This document shows, one piece after another, positions 18,199 to 27,700 of a stretch of DNA of 64,000 nt (positions within the stretch are counted from its first letter, which is position 1; each line of letters begins with the position of its first letter). The stretch spans positions 2,108,001 to 2,172,000 of the forward strand of contig LR134135.1 of NCBI GenBank assembly GCA_900635465.1, written 5' to 3'. Origin of the DNA: Lelliottia amnigena. GTDB lineage: Bacteria; Pseudomonadota; Gammaproteobacteria; Enterobacterales; Enterobacteriaceae. The notes below the pieces were generated by a model. The model saw only the letters and a program-made list of their open reading frames with translations, ran no database searches and was not told the DNA's origin. The position numbers and the translations under genes were made by a program.

Positions 18199-19021
18199 TT
18201 ACGCCTTCAATTTTTTTCTTCTCAACATGTCAAATCCTTTCCTGCGAATAATGCCATATCTTAAAAATAGTGCATCATAGATACTTTTTATTTCCGGGAA
18301 CGTGTCTTTCGGTTCACCTACCCAGGTAAAACGTAAATAATCCCCCTGCAAAGAAACAGGCTCGCAGCCAGGAAATTCTGCAGCTTTTGACAGCACGCAG
18401 GTCATTAATGCAAATTCATAGCTAACATCATCATAAGCACTGAATTGGGCACAGGCCCAGACATTATTTCTTTCGAGATTATAAGTATTGCAAAATTCAT
18501 CGAGAACGCTTTCAACGAAAGGATAATTTGTTGTCAGTATGTCACTTATTGGACGAATAAGCTTGTGCATAATACCTTTAGCCTTTACCTCATAATCATA
18601 CAGGCTAATGAACGAACAGGACAGAATGGTTCTGGGTGTTTTGACCTTATGTGTTTTTATAAAATCACTGAAATTTAATTCTGCTTTTGTTTTCACCAAT
18701 CCAATATCAGTTCCTGCGATCCGTTTCAGTTTTATTTCAAGGTTTCTGGAATCCCTGATGTTATATTTTTTTCATATTTGCTCAAGTGATGCGGTAGTGA
18801 ACTTTAGTTCCAGATATACACGGTACACCTGAATTTTTTTTATGTATTCCGTTGGACTAAGCCCCCATAAATCTGGAGAACAGCCTTGCAAGGTGCCTTC
18901 TTGTGTAACCTGAATGCCCCTCAAGTTCAGACATTTCGATATTGCCGGGGCTTTTCTTGTTTATATACTCAATGACTGAGTCAAACACAGTTCTGGAAAA
19001 TTCAACATCAGATTCTTTCAT
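18199..19021 (-). pseudogene. Rob/MarA-like AraC-family regulator, inactivated
   Basis: Reading the minus strand from ATG at 19021 gives an AraC-type double helix-turn-helix: SVIEYINKKSPGNIEMSELE and GYTRRHLARLFSRFMG. After removing one base from the C5 run at 18862-18866 it continues LSPTEYIKKIQVYRVYLELK. An in-frame TGA at 18772-18774 interrupts the second HTH, which then continues KKYNIRDSRNLEIKLKRIAG. The remaining 166 codons are open to 18199 and look like a C-terminal effector-binding (GyrI-like) half. Unlike the other broken genes here, the stop is not a homopolymer slip, so true decay is likely. Confidence 0.65.
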
Positions 19022-19229
19022 TTCGGATTCCCTTTACGTACGCCACACGCATCTGCTTATACTAGCCTTCCTTAAACAAATCTGGTGCACGTTTATAACG
19101 TAGCGTGATTTATCTTTATCAGCCGCACATAATCTTGTGGGTTAGTTAAGCAGTGTTCTTTCTCTGGTCCGCAGGCAATGACATATCCTCAGGACCAGAG
19201 TGTTTCAGTTCAGCGCACTACATCAGCAC
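19022..19229. other. Spacer with a 9-bp inverted repeat
   Basis: CTCTGGTCC at 19162-19170 and GGACCAGAG at 19192-19200 are perfect inverted arms, extended by AGG/CCT across a small internal loop. They lie just downstream of the autotransporter stop codon. There is no T-run on the minus strand, so a terminator role is uncertain. Confidence 0.4.
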
Positions 19230-21851
19230 TCAAAAAGCGTAGTGCACGCCCAGGAACCCGCCCGCGTCACGGTAGCTATCCGAACCCGCCTGGCCGCTCA
19301 CCCCGCCCCACACGCTCAGCTTCTCCGTCAGCTGGCCTTCCACGCCCGCCTTCAGCTCCACCGTGTCCTTCGCACCTGACACCGACAGGCTCACGTCATC
19401 CATCTTCACGCCGTACTCCTTCGTGTTATGGTGCCAGTTCACCGCCATATAAGGCTTCCAGGACGCCCCTGACTTATCCCCGCTGCGGATATCCAGCGAC
19501 CCCTTCACACCCAGACGGGTGTGCACGTTACCGGTGCCTTCACTCTTCACCACCGTCCCGTTGCTCTCGCGGAACTCATCCGCCTTCACCCCGTTCCAGA
19601 TGGCCTGTGCCTGCGGCTCAATGATGTAGTCCAGGTTCTTTCCGCCCGGCACCACGAAGGCATACCCGCTTTCCACCGACGCCTGCAGGCCGCCGGCGTT
19701 GTACTTCTCTTTTGCCAGTCCTTCACCCTGTACGCTGTTGCTGAACCATGCGTACTGCAGCCAGGTGTCCACCCAGGCTCCGCTGCGGCGGTCGGCATTC
19801 TCAAACCAGGTGCCGTACAGGCCCATGGTGTAACCGTCTGCATCACCTTTTGACTGGTAGCCCGTGATGTCTGAGCGGGTGTTGCTGTGGCTGTTACCGT
19901 AGCCGGCCATCACGCCCAGGCGCCAGCTGTCGGTACCGGTGAAGCTGCCACCGGTCACGTCTCCGCCCATCTGAATGGCATAGCGGTTCTCGCGGGTGGA
20001 GAGCTGGCCGCTGCTGTCGTTGCTGTCCAGGTGACGCCCTTCGGAACGCAGCCACATGCTGGTCTGCTTTTTCTCGCCGGTAATGACGTCGGTGTAGATA
20101 TGCTCACGACCGCGGTCTTCCAGGCGGGTGAAGAACATCTCTGACGCCGCCTGGTTCGCAATGTAGCTGCCCGCCTCCGGACGGCTGATGCTCGTTCCCT
20201 TGCCCGGTCCAACAGGTGGCGCCGGAGTCTCAGGGACAACGGGTGGCGCCGGCGGCACAGGAAGGGTCGGGTCAACCGGCTTAATCGGATCTGTCGGGTC
20301 CACAGGGTCAACCGGAAGAGGCCCCGGCACCACCGGTGGCAGTGGGGAAGCCTCGCTGGTGAGGTACCAGTTATTGCCGCGCTGCGCCAGGCTGTAGTCA
20401 TAGGCGCCGGCCACGATACGACCGTTCTGGCGGAACTCTGTTCCCTCTGCGACGTTGCCGTCCACGGAGATAAGCTTAATACCTTCCACGGTCCGAGAGC
20501 CCATACCCCCGAGGTTGTTGACCTTCACGTTGGTGCCGCCGTCGGCATTACCCTTCACGTGCAGGGCATCGGTGACAGAGTCATCGACCCCGAGCACGGA
20601 GTTGAACACCAGGGTGCCACCGGAGCCGTGATAGTCCCCGTTAACGGTGAGCACCGTCCCGGCGGTATCGCCCTTCTGGTTAAAATATGTGGTTCCGGAA
20701 CTACTGAGAGAGCCGACGGTCTGGCTGATGCCGTTCAGGTCGAGCGCGCCGGCCTGAGTCATGTGGAAATCGGAGCTGGCGCTGAAGGCGCTGTCACTGC
20801 CGGCACGCAGGGTCCCGCCCCGGATTATGGTGTCACCCGCGTAGGTGTTAGTTCCGTCCAGAGTGGTGGTGCCGCTGAAGACGCTGACAAAGCCCGTTCC
20901 GGTGACAGAAGGGTTGAAGACGTAGTCGTCATTAGAGTGGTTGAAGTTAATCTGACCGGCGGTATTGTTCTCTGCATTCGAAGCAAGAATAACATTGTTC
21001 GTGGTAACGTTACCTGCAGCAACCGGTAAAGCATCAGACCTGACGTCACTCCCGATGGTCAGGATGCCGTTATAGAGTCCAATTTTGTCGGCCTCCAGAC
21101 GGGCATCACGGCTGACAGTAACAGTTCCATAGGATGAGCCTCTATCTTCGCTGTGGCCAACCAAAATAGCCTCCTCTGTATTCACAGAAGCCCCGTTGTC
21201 CACGGTCATCGTGCCAGTGCCAGTGCCGTTGGTTTCGCCGTAGCCGACGAGAATATAGTCAGCAGTAACGGATGCCCCGTTGTCCACGGTCATTGTCCCA
21301 GCGCCAACGTGAGCAACGCTGTCGTAGCCGTTGCCGTAGCCGGCGTAAATATCGTGAGCAGTAACGGATGCCCCGTTGTCCACGGTCATTGTGCCAGTGC
21401 CAGTGCTGTAGTCGTAGTTGGAGCCGTAGGCGTAGCCGACGAGAATATCGTCAGCAGTTACGGATGCCCCGTTGTCCACGGTCATTGTGCCAATGCCAGT
21501 GCCAGTAGTGCCGTAGTCGTTGCCGACGTAAATAACGTAAGCAGTAACGGATGCCCCGTTGTCCACGGTTATCGTGCCATTGCCGACGCGAATAGCATCG
21601 ACACTCAGTTTTCCTCGGTCTTCATCCCCGGGATTGCCGGTACCGTTGATGGTGAGGGCGGCAGTTCCTCCGGCAGCGTTCGAAACCGTAAAACTATCGT
21701 ATCTCATAGGACTGCCAGCCTCCAGTTGGAGCACTGCTTCGCCTTCATTAATAACATAATCAGCAGCGAACACCGCCGGTGTGGCCAGACTGCACAGAAT
21801 CACTCTGGAGAGGACAGATAGCCGAAATTTTTTCTTAAGAATCGGTGACAC
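19230..21851 (-). CDS. Autotransporter (type Va) with repeat-rich passenger
   Basis: I place the start at GTG 21851, which has AAAGG eight bases upstream and gives a signal peptide (VSPILKKKFRLSVLSRVILC, then SLATPAVFA). The protein is 873 residues. The passenger contains about five repeats around GTMTVDNGASVTADDILVGY, followed by a pertactin-like part (DGTNTYAGDTIIRGGTL). A Pro/Val/Asp-rich linker (PVVPGPLPVDPVDPTDPIKP and on) leads to a C-terminal 12-strand beta-domain with terminal Phe (GGFLGVHYAF). Such proteins display the passenger at the cell surface, often as adhesins; the ligand is unknown. It stands alone, between a Rob-like pseudogene and a LuxR-type regulator. Confidence 0.88.
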   Translation of the reverse strand: MSPILKKKFRLSVLSRVILCSLATPAVFAADYVINEGEAVLQLEAGSPMRYDSFTVSNAAGGTAALTINGTGNPGDEDRGKLSVDAIRVGNGTITVDNGASVTAYVIYVGNDYGTTGTGIGTMTVDNGASVTADDILVGYAYGSNYDYSTGTGTMTVDNGASVTAHDIYAGYGNGYDSVAHVGAGTMTVDNGASVTADYILVGYGETNGTGTGTMTVDNGASVNTEEAILVGHSEDRGSSYGTVTVSRDARLEADKIGLYNGILTIGSDVRSDALPVAAGNVTTNNVILASNAENNTAGQINFNHSNDDYVFNPSVTGTGFVSVFSGTTTLDGTNTYAGDTIIRGGTLRAGSDSAFSASSDFHMTQAGALDLNGISQTVGSLSSSGTTYFNQKGDTAGTVLTVNGDYHGSGGTLVFNSVLGVDDSVTDALHVKGNADGGTNVKVNNLGGMGSRTVEGIKLISVDGNVAEGTEFRQNGRIVAGAYDYSLAQRGNNWYLTSEASPLPPVVPGPLPVDPVDPTDPIKPVDPTLPVPPAPPVVPETPAPPVGPGKGTSISRPEAGSYIANQAASEMFFTRLEDRGREHIYTDVITGEKKQTSMWLRSEGRHLDSNDSSGQLSTRENRYAIQMGGDVTGGSFTGTDSWRLGVMAGYGNSHSNTRSDITGYQSKGDADGYTMGLYGTWFENADRRSGAWVDTWLQYAWFSNSVQGEGLAKEKYNAGGLQASVESGYAFVVPGGKNLDYIIEPQAQAIWNGVKADEFRESNGTVVKSEGTGNVHTRLGVKGSLDIRSGDKSGASWKPYMAVNWHHNTKEYGVKMDDVSLSVSGAKDTVELKAGVEGQLTEKLSVWGGVSGQAGSDSYRDAGGFLGVHYAF
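21185..21600 (-). repeat. Tandem repeats encoding the autotransporter passenger
   Basis: The plus-strand string GCCCCGTTGTCCACGGT recurs near 21190, 21275, 21370, 21466 and 21553, i.e. every 84-96 bp. Each copy encodes TVDNGAS on the minus strand. Spacings in multiples of three keep the frame, so copy number could change without breaking the gene. Confidence 0.8.
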
Positions 21852-22480
21852 TTGATTACCTTTAAAAGTGATAAATAAAATCGGAAAACCACACTGATAC
21901 GAATATATATCGCATGGCATTTTTGATTTCATCAGTCGACACGACTCACTGCGACCTGCAGATTTAGCTTTCTCACAAAGGATTATTTTGCGATTGTTTC
22001 AGCTATAGACTAAATTCGAAAAACAAAATATGCAGTCTTTATATCCTCGCGCTGAAATTTTGCATGTTTATGCATGAGATATATTAGATAGCCGAAAATT
22101 AATCTGCGTAAAAAATGAAATCAGTTACTGCATCGCTGTTAATCGTAATACAGGAAGAAAAAGCACACAGGGAAATGACCTATTCACCCTTAAATGTTAA
22201 CGTTTATGTGTTAATGTAATTTTTTAAAGGTGAGGTTGTTAGTAGTTTATCGCTGTGCAATTTTGCAGCACGCAGTTGAGGGCTTTACCATTCTGCCTGT
22301 TTCGCTCCCGCGCTATAGCACGGAAAAGTCATGAAACTCGCTCCGCCGTGCGTTGTTATGGTAAGGGCTTCTGCGCCGGCATTGGCGGTGAATGTTAACT
22401 TCCGTTCTGGCGACCACCTGATAGTCTGTGAGAAAGATACGCCCATCAACCTGCTGTCAAGCCTCTTACCACCAAAAGTG
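21852..22480. other. Promoter region of the autotransporter
   Basis: The half next to the autotransporter is AT-rich and presumably holds its promoter. The half towards 22480 is more GC-rich and contains an 85-codon minus-strand frame (22285-22542) with no recognisable motif, overlapping the end of the LuxR-type gene. I do not accept that frame as a gene. Confidence 0.35.
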
Positions 22481-22987
22481 TCAGCGGACCTGCCGCCACT
22501 GGCGCAGGGCGTTAAATAATGCCATATCAGACCGGAGTCCAATTTCTCTCATTAGCAATCGTTTATAGTGACTGACTGTTTTTACGCTCCTTTCTGGAAA
22601 GTAAATCTCAAGATTGACACGTTCAGTAATTGCCATTTTATTAAGAAAATTGAGCTGATTCTTTGTAAACTTTACGGGTTTAGCTTTACGAAGTAGTGTT
22701 CTTCTGTCTGACAAGAATTTTACGAGTTCCCTACTTGAGATTATCACACGCATATCTCCGGTCATGCTCAGTAGTTTCACCACGGCATCTGTTTCTGAGT
22801 CGGTTATATGAATGCCTCTGTCACTATCACTCTCTTTGAGTACGAACTTCGAATTTCCCACACTAATAAAGTGGACTGCACAGTGAACGGACATACGCCT
22901 GAAAAGTTGTTCAACACCATAATATAAAAATCTGTTCTGGGTATGAACATAGATGTCGCCGCAGAATTGATATATAGATAATTTCAT
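22481..22987 (-). CDS. LuxR/FixJ-type HTH regulator
   Basis: This 168-residue protein ends in a LuxR-type helix-turn-helix (FLNKMAITERVNLEIYFPER followed by SVKTVSHYKRLLMREIGLRS). The N-terminal 100 residues have no phospho-acceptor motif that I can see, so it is not an obvious response regulator. Enterobacterial proteins of this size and layout often control fimbriae or other surface structures. It lies next to the autotransporter on the same strand, so control of that gene is a reasonable inference. Low GC content sets it apart from the neighbouring core genes. Confidence 0.6.
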   Translation of the reverse strand: MKLSIYQFCGDIYVHTQNRFLYYGVEQLFRRMSVHCAVHFISVGNSKFVLKESDSDRGIHITDSETDAVVKLLSMTGDMRVIISSRELVKFLSDRRTLLRKAKPVKFTKNQLNFLNKMAITERVNLEIYFPERSVKTVSHYKRLLMREIGLRSDMALFNALRQWRQVR

Positions 22988-23100
22988 CGATCACTCTGTA
23001 GTATCCAAAAATCTAATTATGAGAGGTTATGTAAGCGCAATCCTGATTTTGTCTCATTTATCTCAGATCACTAACATGCAGATAACAAACAGTTACTCAT

Positions 23101-23135
23101 GACCGCTTATAAGTACATAGTACTTATAAGCGGTC
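23101..23135. repeat. Perfect 16-bp inverted repeat with 3-base centre
   Basis: GACCGCTTATAAGTAC (23101-23116) is followed by ATA and its exact reverse complement (23120-23135). There is no T-run on either side, so it is unlikely to be a simple terminator. It lies 114 bp upstream of the LuxR-type gene start and could be an operator, a recombination site or a cruciform element. Confidence 0.7.
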
Positions 23136-23583
23136 TGGACATGAGAGTTTTGTGGACAATTTAGAGATGAGCGCATGAACGTGCACTGGTTTAGCGATAG
23201 AGTTCATACAAGGAAAACGATTAATGACTGGCGAAACGGAGAATATGAAGAAAAATTAACGATATGAATAATTGAAGGTTTACCTGATTCTGGGGTAGGT
23301 CAGTTCATGAAGTCATCTAAGTAGCCAGCAGAGTTTTCAATTTAAATATTAATTTAAAACAGTATCATATTGATGATTATGTCTTATGAACTAAATTCTT
23401 GCCCAACATAAGTTAAATTGATCATGGGTGTACAAATTCAGGCGGCACGACGCGTTTTAAGGCGTTGTTGCAAGGCTCTGACTTCTTGTCCACTTCTCAA
23501 ACCGGATTATATTTCAGCTACAAATATCACATCAAGGCGAGCGACCCTGCCCCTTTTCACGTGCGTTTCGTTTGCTATGGGCA

Positions 23584-23607
23584 TAAAAAAACCGGCGCGG
23601 TTGCCGG
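23584..23607 (-). terminator. Terminator-like hairpin on the minus strand
   Basis: On the minus strand CCGGC and GCCGG pair around AACCGC and are followed by a T-run. It sits about 20 bases after the stop of a short degenerate frame at 23629-23730, consistent with the end of a lost gene. Confidence 0.5.
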
Positions 23608-24157
23608 GTCGAGAACGTCTGTTGTAGGTTAATGCACATCTCTATTGACCGCCGTTAGCGCACGCCATTTGCAGTCATGCTGATAATGGGCATGGGCCAC
23701 ACCATCACTCTCGCATGTTTGCGTCAATTAACCACGTGCCTTTTGCTGGCATCGTTGGTAGTACCGCCATTTTTTACATCCTTAAAAGAGATCATCCTAT
23801 AGACTGTAAGGCCACATTTTCGCCAATCTAACTTAGGGACACCAATGACATGCGTCATTTTGAGTGTTGATTTTGTCATCGGTGCTCAAATCACCATGAC
23901 ATCGAAAGCGGCCTTCACCCCCGACAGCGTGATTTATGCGCCTAAAAAGACACTTTGTCTTTACTGGTTTCAAAGGCGCAAGGAAAGTCAGCTTATGAAT
24001 GGAGGAAATAAAGCACGACTGACATTCTCGTTTTACGGGCCAGGTCAAGCATTGTCTGCTACAAAAAAATTGCCGTATTTGTTATATTGTTACTTACTGA
24101 TTATTCACCTCTGCGGTGCCAAAAAGAACAAGATTCACCGCAACCCAGGACAATGAA

Positions 24158-24634
24158 ATGTTAGATTACCGCTTCCCGACAGCTTTGCAGATGGTTCTCA
24201 GCGTAGCGATGGCGGAGCAATCGGGTGAACGTTCGACGAGTGCGATTCTGGCCTACGGACTGGAAGCAAACCCGAGCTTTATCCGCAAGTTAATGGTTCC
24301 GCTCACGCGTGACGGCATTATCGTCTCAACCCTTGGCCGCAACGGGTCTATTCATCTTGGTCGCCCGGCGGAAACTATCACCCTGCGCGATATCTATGTT
24401 TCTGTTATAGAAGATAAAAAGCTGTGGGCGTCGCGTCCTGACGTACCGGCTCGCTGCGTCGTCAGCGCCAACGCGTGCTGGTACTTCAAATCTATCGCCG
24501 ATGAAGCAGAACAGGCCTCGCTAGCGGTTTTGGCTCAGCATACCGTGGCAAGCGCGCTGGAAAAGGTCAAAAAAGCGGATACCAGCGGATGCGATCCGGT
24601 GCCTGAAATGGATGGTTTGCACAAAAAAGCGTAG
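24158..24634 (+). CDS. oqxR: Rrf2-family repressor of oqxAB
   Basis: The protein is 158 residues from the ATG at 24158, preceded by CAGGA. It has an Rrf2-type winged helix (LDYRFPTALQMVLSVAMAEQ, then NPSFIRKLMVPLTRDGIIVS). In Klebsiella and relatives OqxR represses the neighbouring oqxAB efflux genes and rarA, and mutations in it raise efflux (established for that family). The gene order rarA-oqxA-oqxB-oqxR seen here matches that locus. It is convergent with oqxB, with a shared hairpin terminator between them. A single cysteine-containing stretch (ARCVVSANACW) is present, but I do not claim an Fe-S cluster. Confidence 0.88.
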   Translation: MLDYRFPTALQMVLSVAMAEQSGERSTSAILAYGLEANPSFIRKLMVPLTRDGIIVSTLGRNGSIHLGRPAETITLRDIYVSVIEDKKLWASRPDVPARCVVSANACWYFKSIADEAEQASLAVLAQHTVASALEKVKKADTSGCDPVPEMDGLHKKA

Positions 24635-24653
24635 TCATGACCTTTCAGATACG

Positions 24654-24688
24654 AAAAAAAACCGCCTTCTCGTTAAGGCGGTTTTTTT
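24654..24688. terminator. Bidirectional terminator between oqxR and oqxB
   Basis: AAAAAAACCGCCTT and AAGGCGGTTTTTTT pair around CTCGTT. A-run and T-run flank both sides, so it can terminate the convergent oqxR and oqxB transcripts. Confidence 0.9.
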
Positions 24689-24702
24689 GTGCCCTGCAAA
24701 AC

Positions 24703-27700
24703 TTACGCAGGTAAAACGTCTTTGACCGGTTTGTCGCGCGTAACGAATTTACGCAGCGTCACGTAAAACACCGGCGTCAGGAACAGACCAAACAGCGTCA
24801 CGCCCAGCATACCGGAGAAGACCGTGATCCCGGTGACGCCGCGCACTTCTGCACCCGCGCCGTGGCCGAGGATCAGCGGAATTGTCCCGGCAATAAAGGC
24901 GATGGAGGTCATCACAATCGGGCGTAAACGCAGGCGGCAAGCTTCCAGCGCCGCTTCCATGATCCCTTTGCCCTGGATCTCCAGCTCGCGAGCAAACTCA
25001 ACAATCAGAATCGCGTTTTTACATGCCAGCCCCATGAGTACGACCAGCCCCACCTGCACGAAAACGTTGTTATCGCCACCGGTCAGCCAGACGCCAAACA
25101 GTGCGGACAGCATCGTCATTGGGACAATCAGAATCACCGCCAGCGGCAGCGTCCAGCTCTCATATAGCGCGGCCAGCACCAGGAAGGCCAGCAGCACCGC
25201 GACCGGGAAGACGATCAGCGCCGTATTGCCTTGTGTGGCCTGTTGGAAGCTCAGATCCGTCCATTCAATATTCATCCCGTTCGGCAGAATTTGCTTAGAC
25301 ATCCCGTCCAGTTGCGCCATCGCCTGCGCGGAAGAGAGAATGCGCGGATCGGCATCGCCAATCAGATCCGCCGCCGGATAACCGTTGTAGCGAATTACCG
25401 GGTCCGGCCCGTAGGTGGTGCTGATATTCACCATGCTGCCGATCGGCACCATTTCGCCCTGATTATTGCGGGTGCGCAAATTAGCAATATCTTCCACGCT
25501 GTCGCGGAACGGCCCGTCGGCCTGTGCCATCACGCGCCAGGTACGCCCGAACTGGTTAAAATCGTTCACATAAGACGATCCCAGATAGGTTTGCAGCGTA
25601 CCGAAAAGGTCGGTCAGCGACACGCCCTGCGCTTTCGCCTTATCACGATCGACCTGCACATCCAGCTGCGGAACGTTAGCCTGGTAGGTTGAGATAGGGA
25701 AATGCATCCCCGGCGTCTGCATAATCGCACCAGACATCGTGTTCACCGCATTCTGCAATGCGCCATAACCCAAACCACCGCGATCCTGGATGTACAGCGA
25801 ATAGCCCGACCCCTGCCCCAGCCCTAAAATCGGCGGCGGCAAAATGGAGAAGCCAAAGCCCTGCTGGATTTGCGCGATTTTTGCATTGATCTCAGCGTTA
25901 ATTTCCGCCGCAGAATGTTTACGCTGATCGAACGGTTTCAGGCCAAAGAAGACCGTCCCGGTATTCGGCGTATTGGTGAATTGCAGCGCATTCAGCCCAG
26001 GAAACGCGACCGCATAATCCACGCCTTCGGTACTCATCCCGATTTCGCTCATTTTGCGGATCACCGCATCGGTGCGGGCCAGCGAAGAGCCTTCCGGCAT
26101 TTTCACGCCGCCAATTAAATACAGTTTATCCTGGGTTGGTATAAACCCGCCCGGTACCGCTTTAAACATGACGCCCGCCGCACAGAGCAGCAGCACATAA
26201 ACGACAAACACCGCGCCGCGTCGTCCGAGCGTTTTGCCAACCAGCCCCTGATAACCGTTCGAGCTACGCTGGAAAAAGCGGTTAAATGGACGGAACAGCC
26301 ATCCGAACAGACGATCGATAATCCGGGTCGGGAAGTCTTTTGGTGCGCCGTGCGGTTTTAACAGCAGAGCCGCCAGCGCCGGCGAGAGAGTCAGCGAGTT
26401 GATGGCGGAAATCACCGTTGAAATCGCGATCGTCACCGCAAACTGTTTGTAGAACTGGCCGGTTACCCCAGAGAGAAATGCCATCGGGACAAACACCGCG
26501 CACAGCACCAGCGCAATCGCGATAATCGGTCCGGACACTTCACGCATCGCCTGATGCGCCGCCTGAAGCGGAGAAAGCCCCTCTTCGATATTTCGCTCAA
26601 CGTTTTCCACTACCACGATGGCGTCATCCACGACGATACCGATAGCCAGTACCAGCCCGAACAAACTCAGGGTATTGAGCGAAAAGCCAAGCAGGTAGAG
26701 AATGCTGAACGTTCCCACGATCGATACCGGCACCGCGATCAGCGGAATAATCGACGCGCGCCAGGTCTGCAGAAACAGAATCACCACCAGTACAACCAGC
26801 GCCACCGCTTCCAGCAGGGTTTGCACGACCGCATGAATGGAGTCGCGTACGAACACCGTCGGGTCGTACGGCGCTGCCCACTTCATATCTTCCGGGAAAC
26901 GCGTAGCCAGTTCGTCCATTTTCGCCCGCACGGCGTTAGACAAATCGATGGCGTTCGCGCCCGGGGACTGGAAGATACCAATCCCGACCGCGTCTTTATT
27001 GTTGAGCTGAGAACGCAGCGCATAGCTGCCAGAACCCATTTCAATCCGCGCCACATCGCGCAGGCGTACCAGCGAGCCGTCTTGTGCCGTTTTCAGAATA
27101 ATATTGCCAAACTCTTCTTCTGTGTGCAGACGCCCCTGGGCATTAATGGAGATCAGGAAATCGCTCTCTTTCGGCAGCGGCTCAGCGCCAAGCTGCCCGG
27201 CGGAAACCTGTACGTTTTGCTCCTGCATCGCCGTCACCACATCGGAGGCCGTCAGCCCTCGCGCCGCCACCTTAGCGGGATCAAGCCAGATGCGCATCGC
27301 GTATTCGCCAGAGCCAAAAATCTGAATCTGACCCACGCCAGGCAGACGCGCCAGTTCGTCCTTCACTTTTAGCGTGGCGTAGTTACGCATATACAGTGAA
27401 TCGTACTTACCGCCCGGTGAAAACAGATGCACTACCAGCGTCAGGGTCGGTGATTGTTTCTGGGTGGTAATGCCCAGACGCCGTACATCTTCCGGTAGAC
27501 GCGCTTCGGCCTGTGAGACGCGGTTTTGCACCTGAACCTGCGCCTGATCCGGATCGGTACCCGGGCGGAACGTCACGGTGGTCACCAGCACGCCGTCAGA
27601 GCCTGCAACGGATTTCATGTACATCATGTTTTCAACGCCGTTGATGGCTTCTTCCAACGGCGTGGCCACGGTTTCAGCAATCACTTTCGGGTTGGCACCC

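Larger units (their letters stand above)
22988..24157. other. Long intergenic stretch with decayed sequence
   Basis: No complete gene is supported. The stretch holds the 35-bp palindrome at 23101-23135, a short minus-strand remnant ending at 23629 (CESDGVAHAHYQHDCKWRAL, then stop) and a terminator-like hairpin after it. The remainder is AT-rich and unassigned. The part just before 24158 presumably carries the oqxR promoter. Confidence 0.45.

Noticed and set aside
19162-19200. Inverted repeat after the autotransporter as a Rho-independent terminator
   Set aside because: The arms are good, but the loop is long and no T-run follows on the minus strand, so I list it only as an inverted repeat.
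21185-21600. CRISPR-like array
   Set aside because: The regular repeats are in-frame passenger codons of the autotransporter; units are 84-96 bp with coding spacers, and no cas genes are near.
21153-21821. 222-codon plus-strand frame with repeated NGCPVVHGHC units
   Set aside because: The repeats are the antisense reading of the autotransporter passenger repeats; the minus-strand protein has a signal peptide and a beta-barrel, this one has neither.
22285-22542. 85-codon minus-strand frame overlapping the LuxR-type gene
   Set aside because: It overlaps a better-supported gene and has no recognisable motif or good start signal.
26554-27372. 272-codon plus-strand frame inside oqxB
   Set aside because: It is antisense to the intact RND transporter; composition (many His, Gln, Arg) is typical of a shadow frame.
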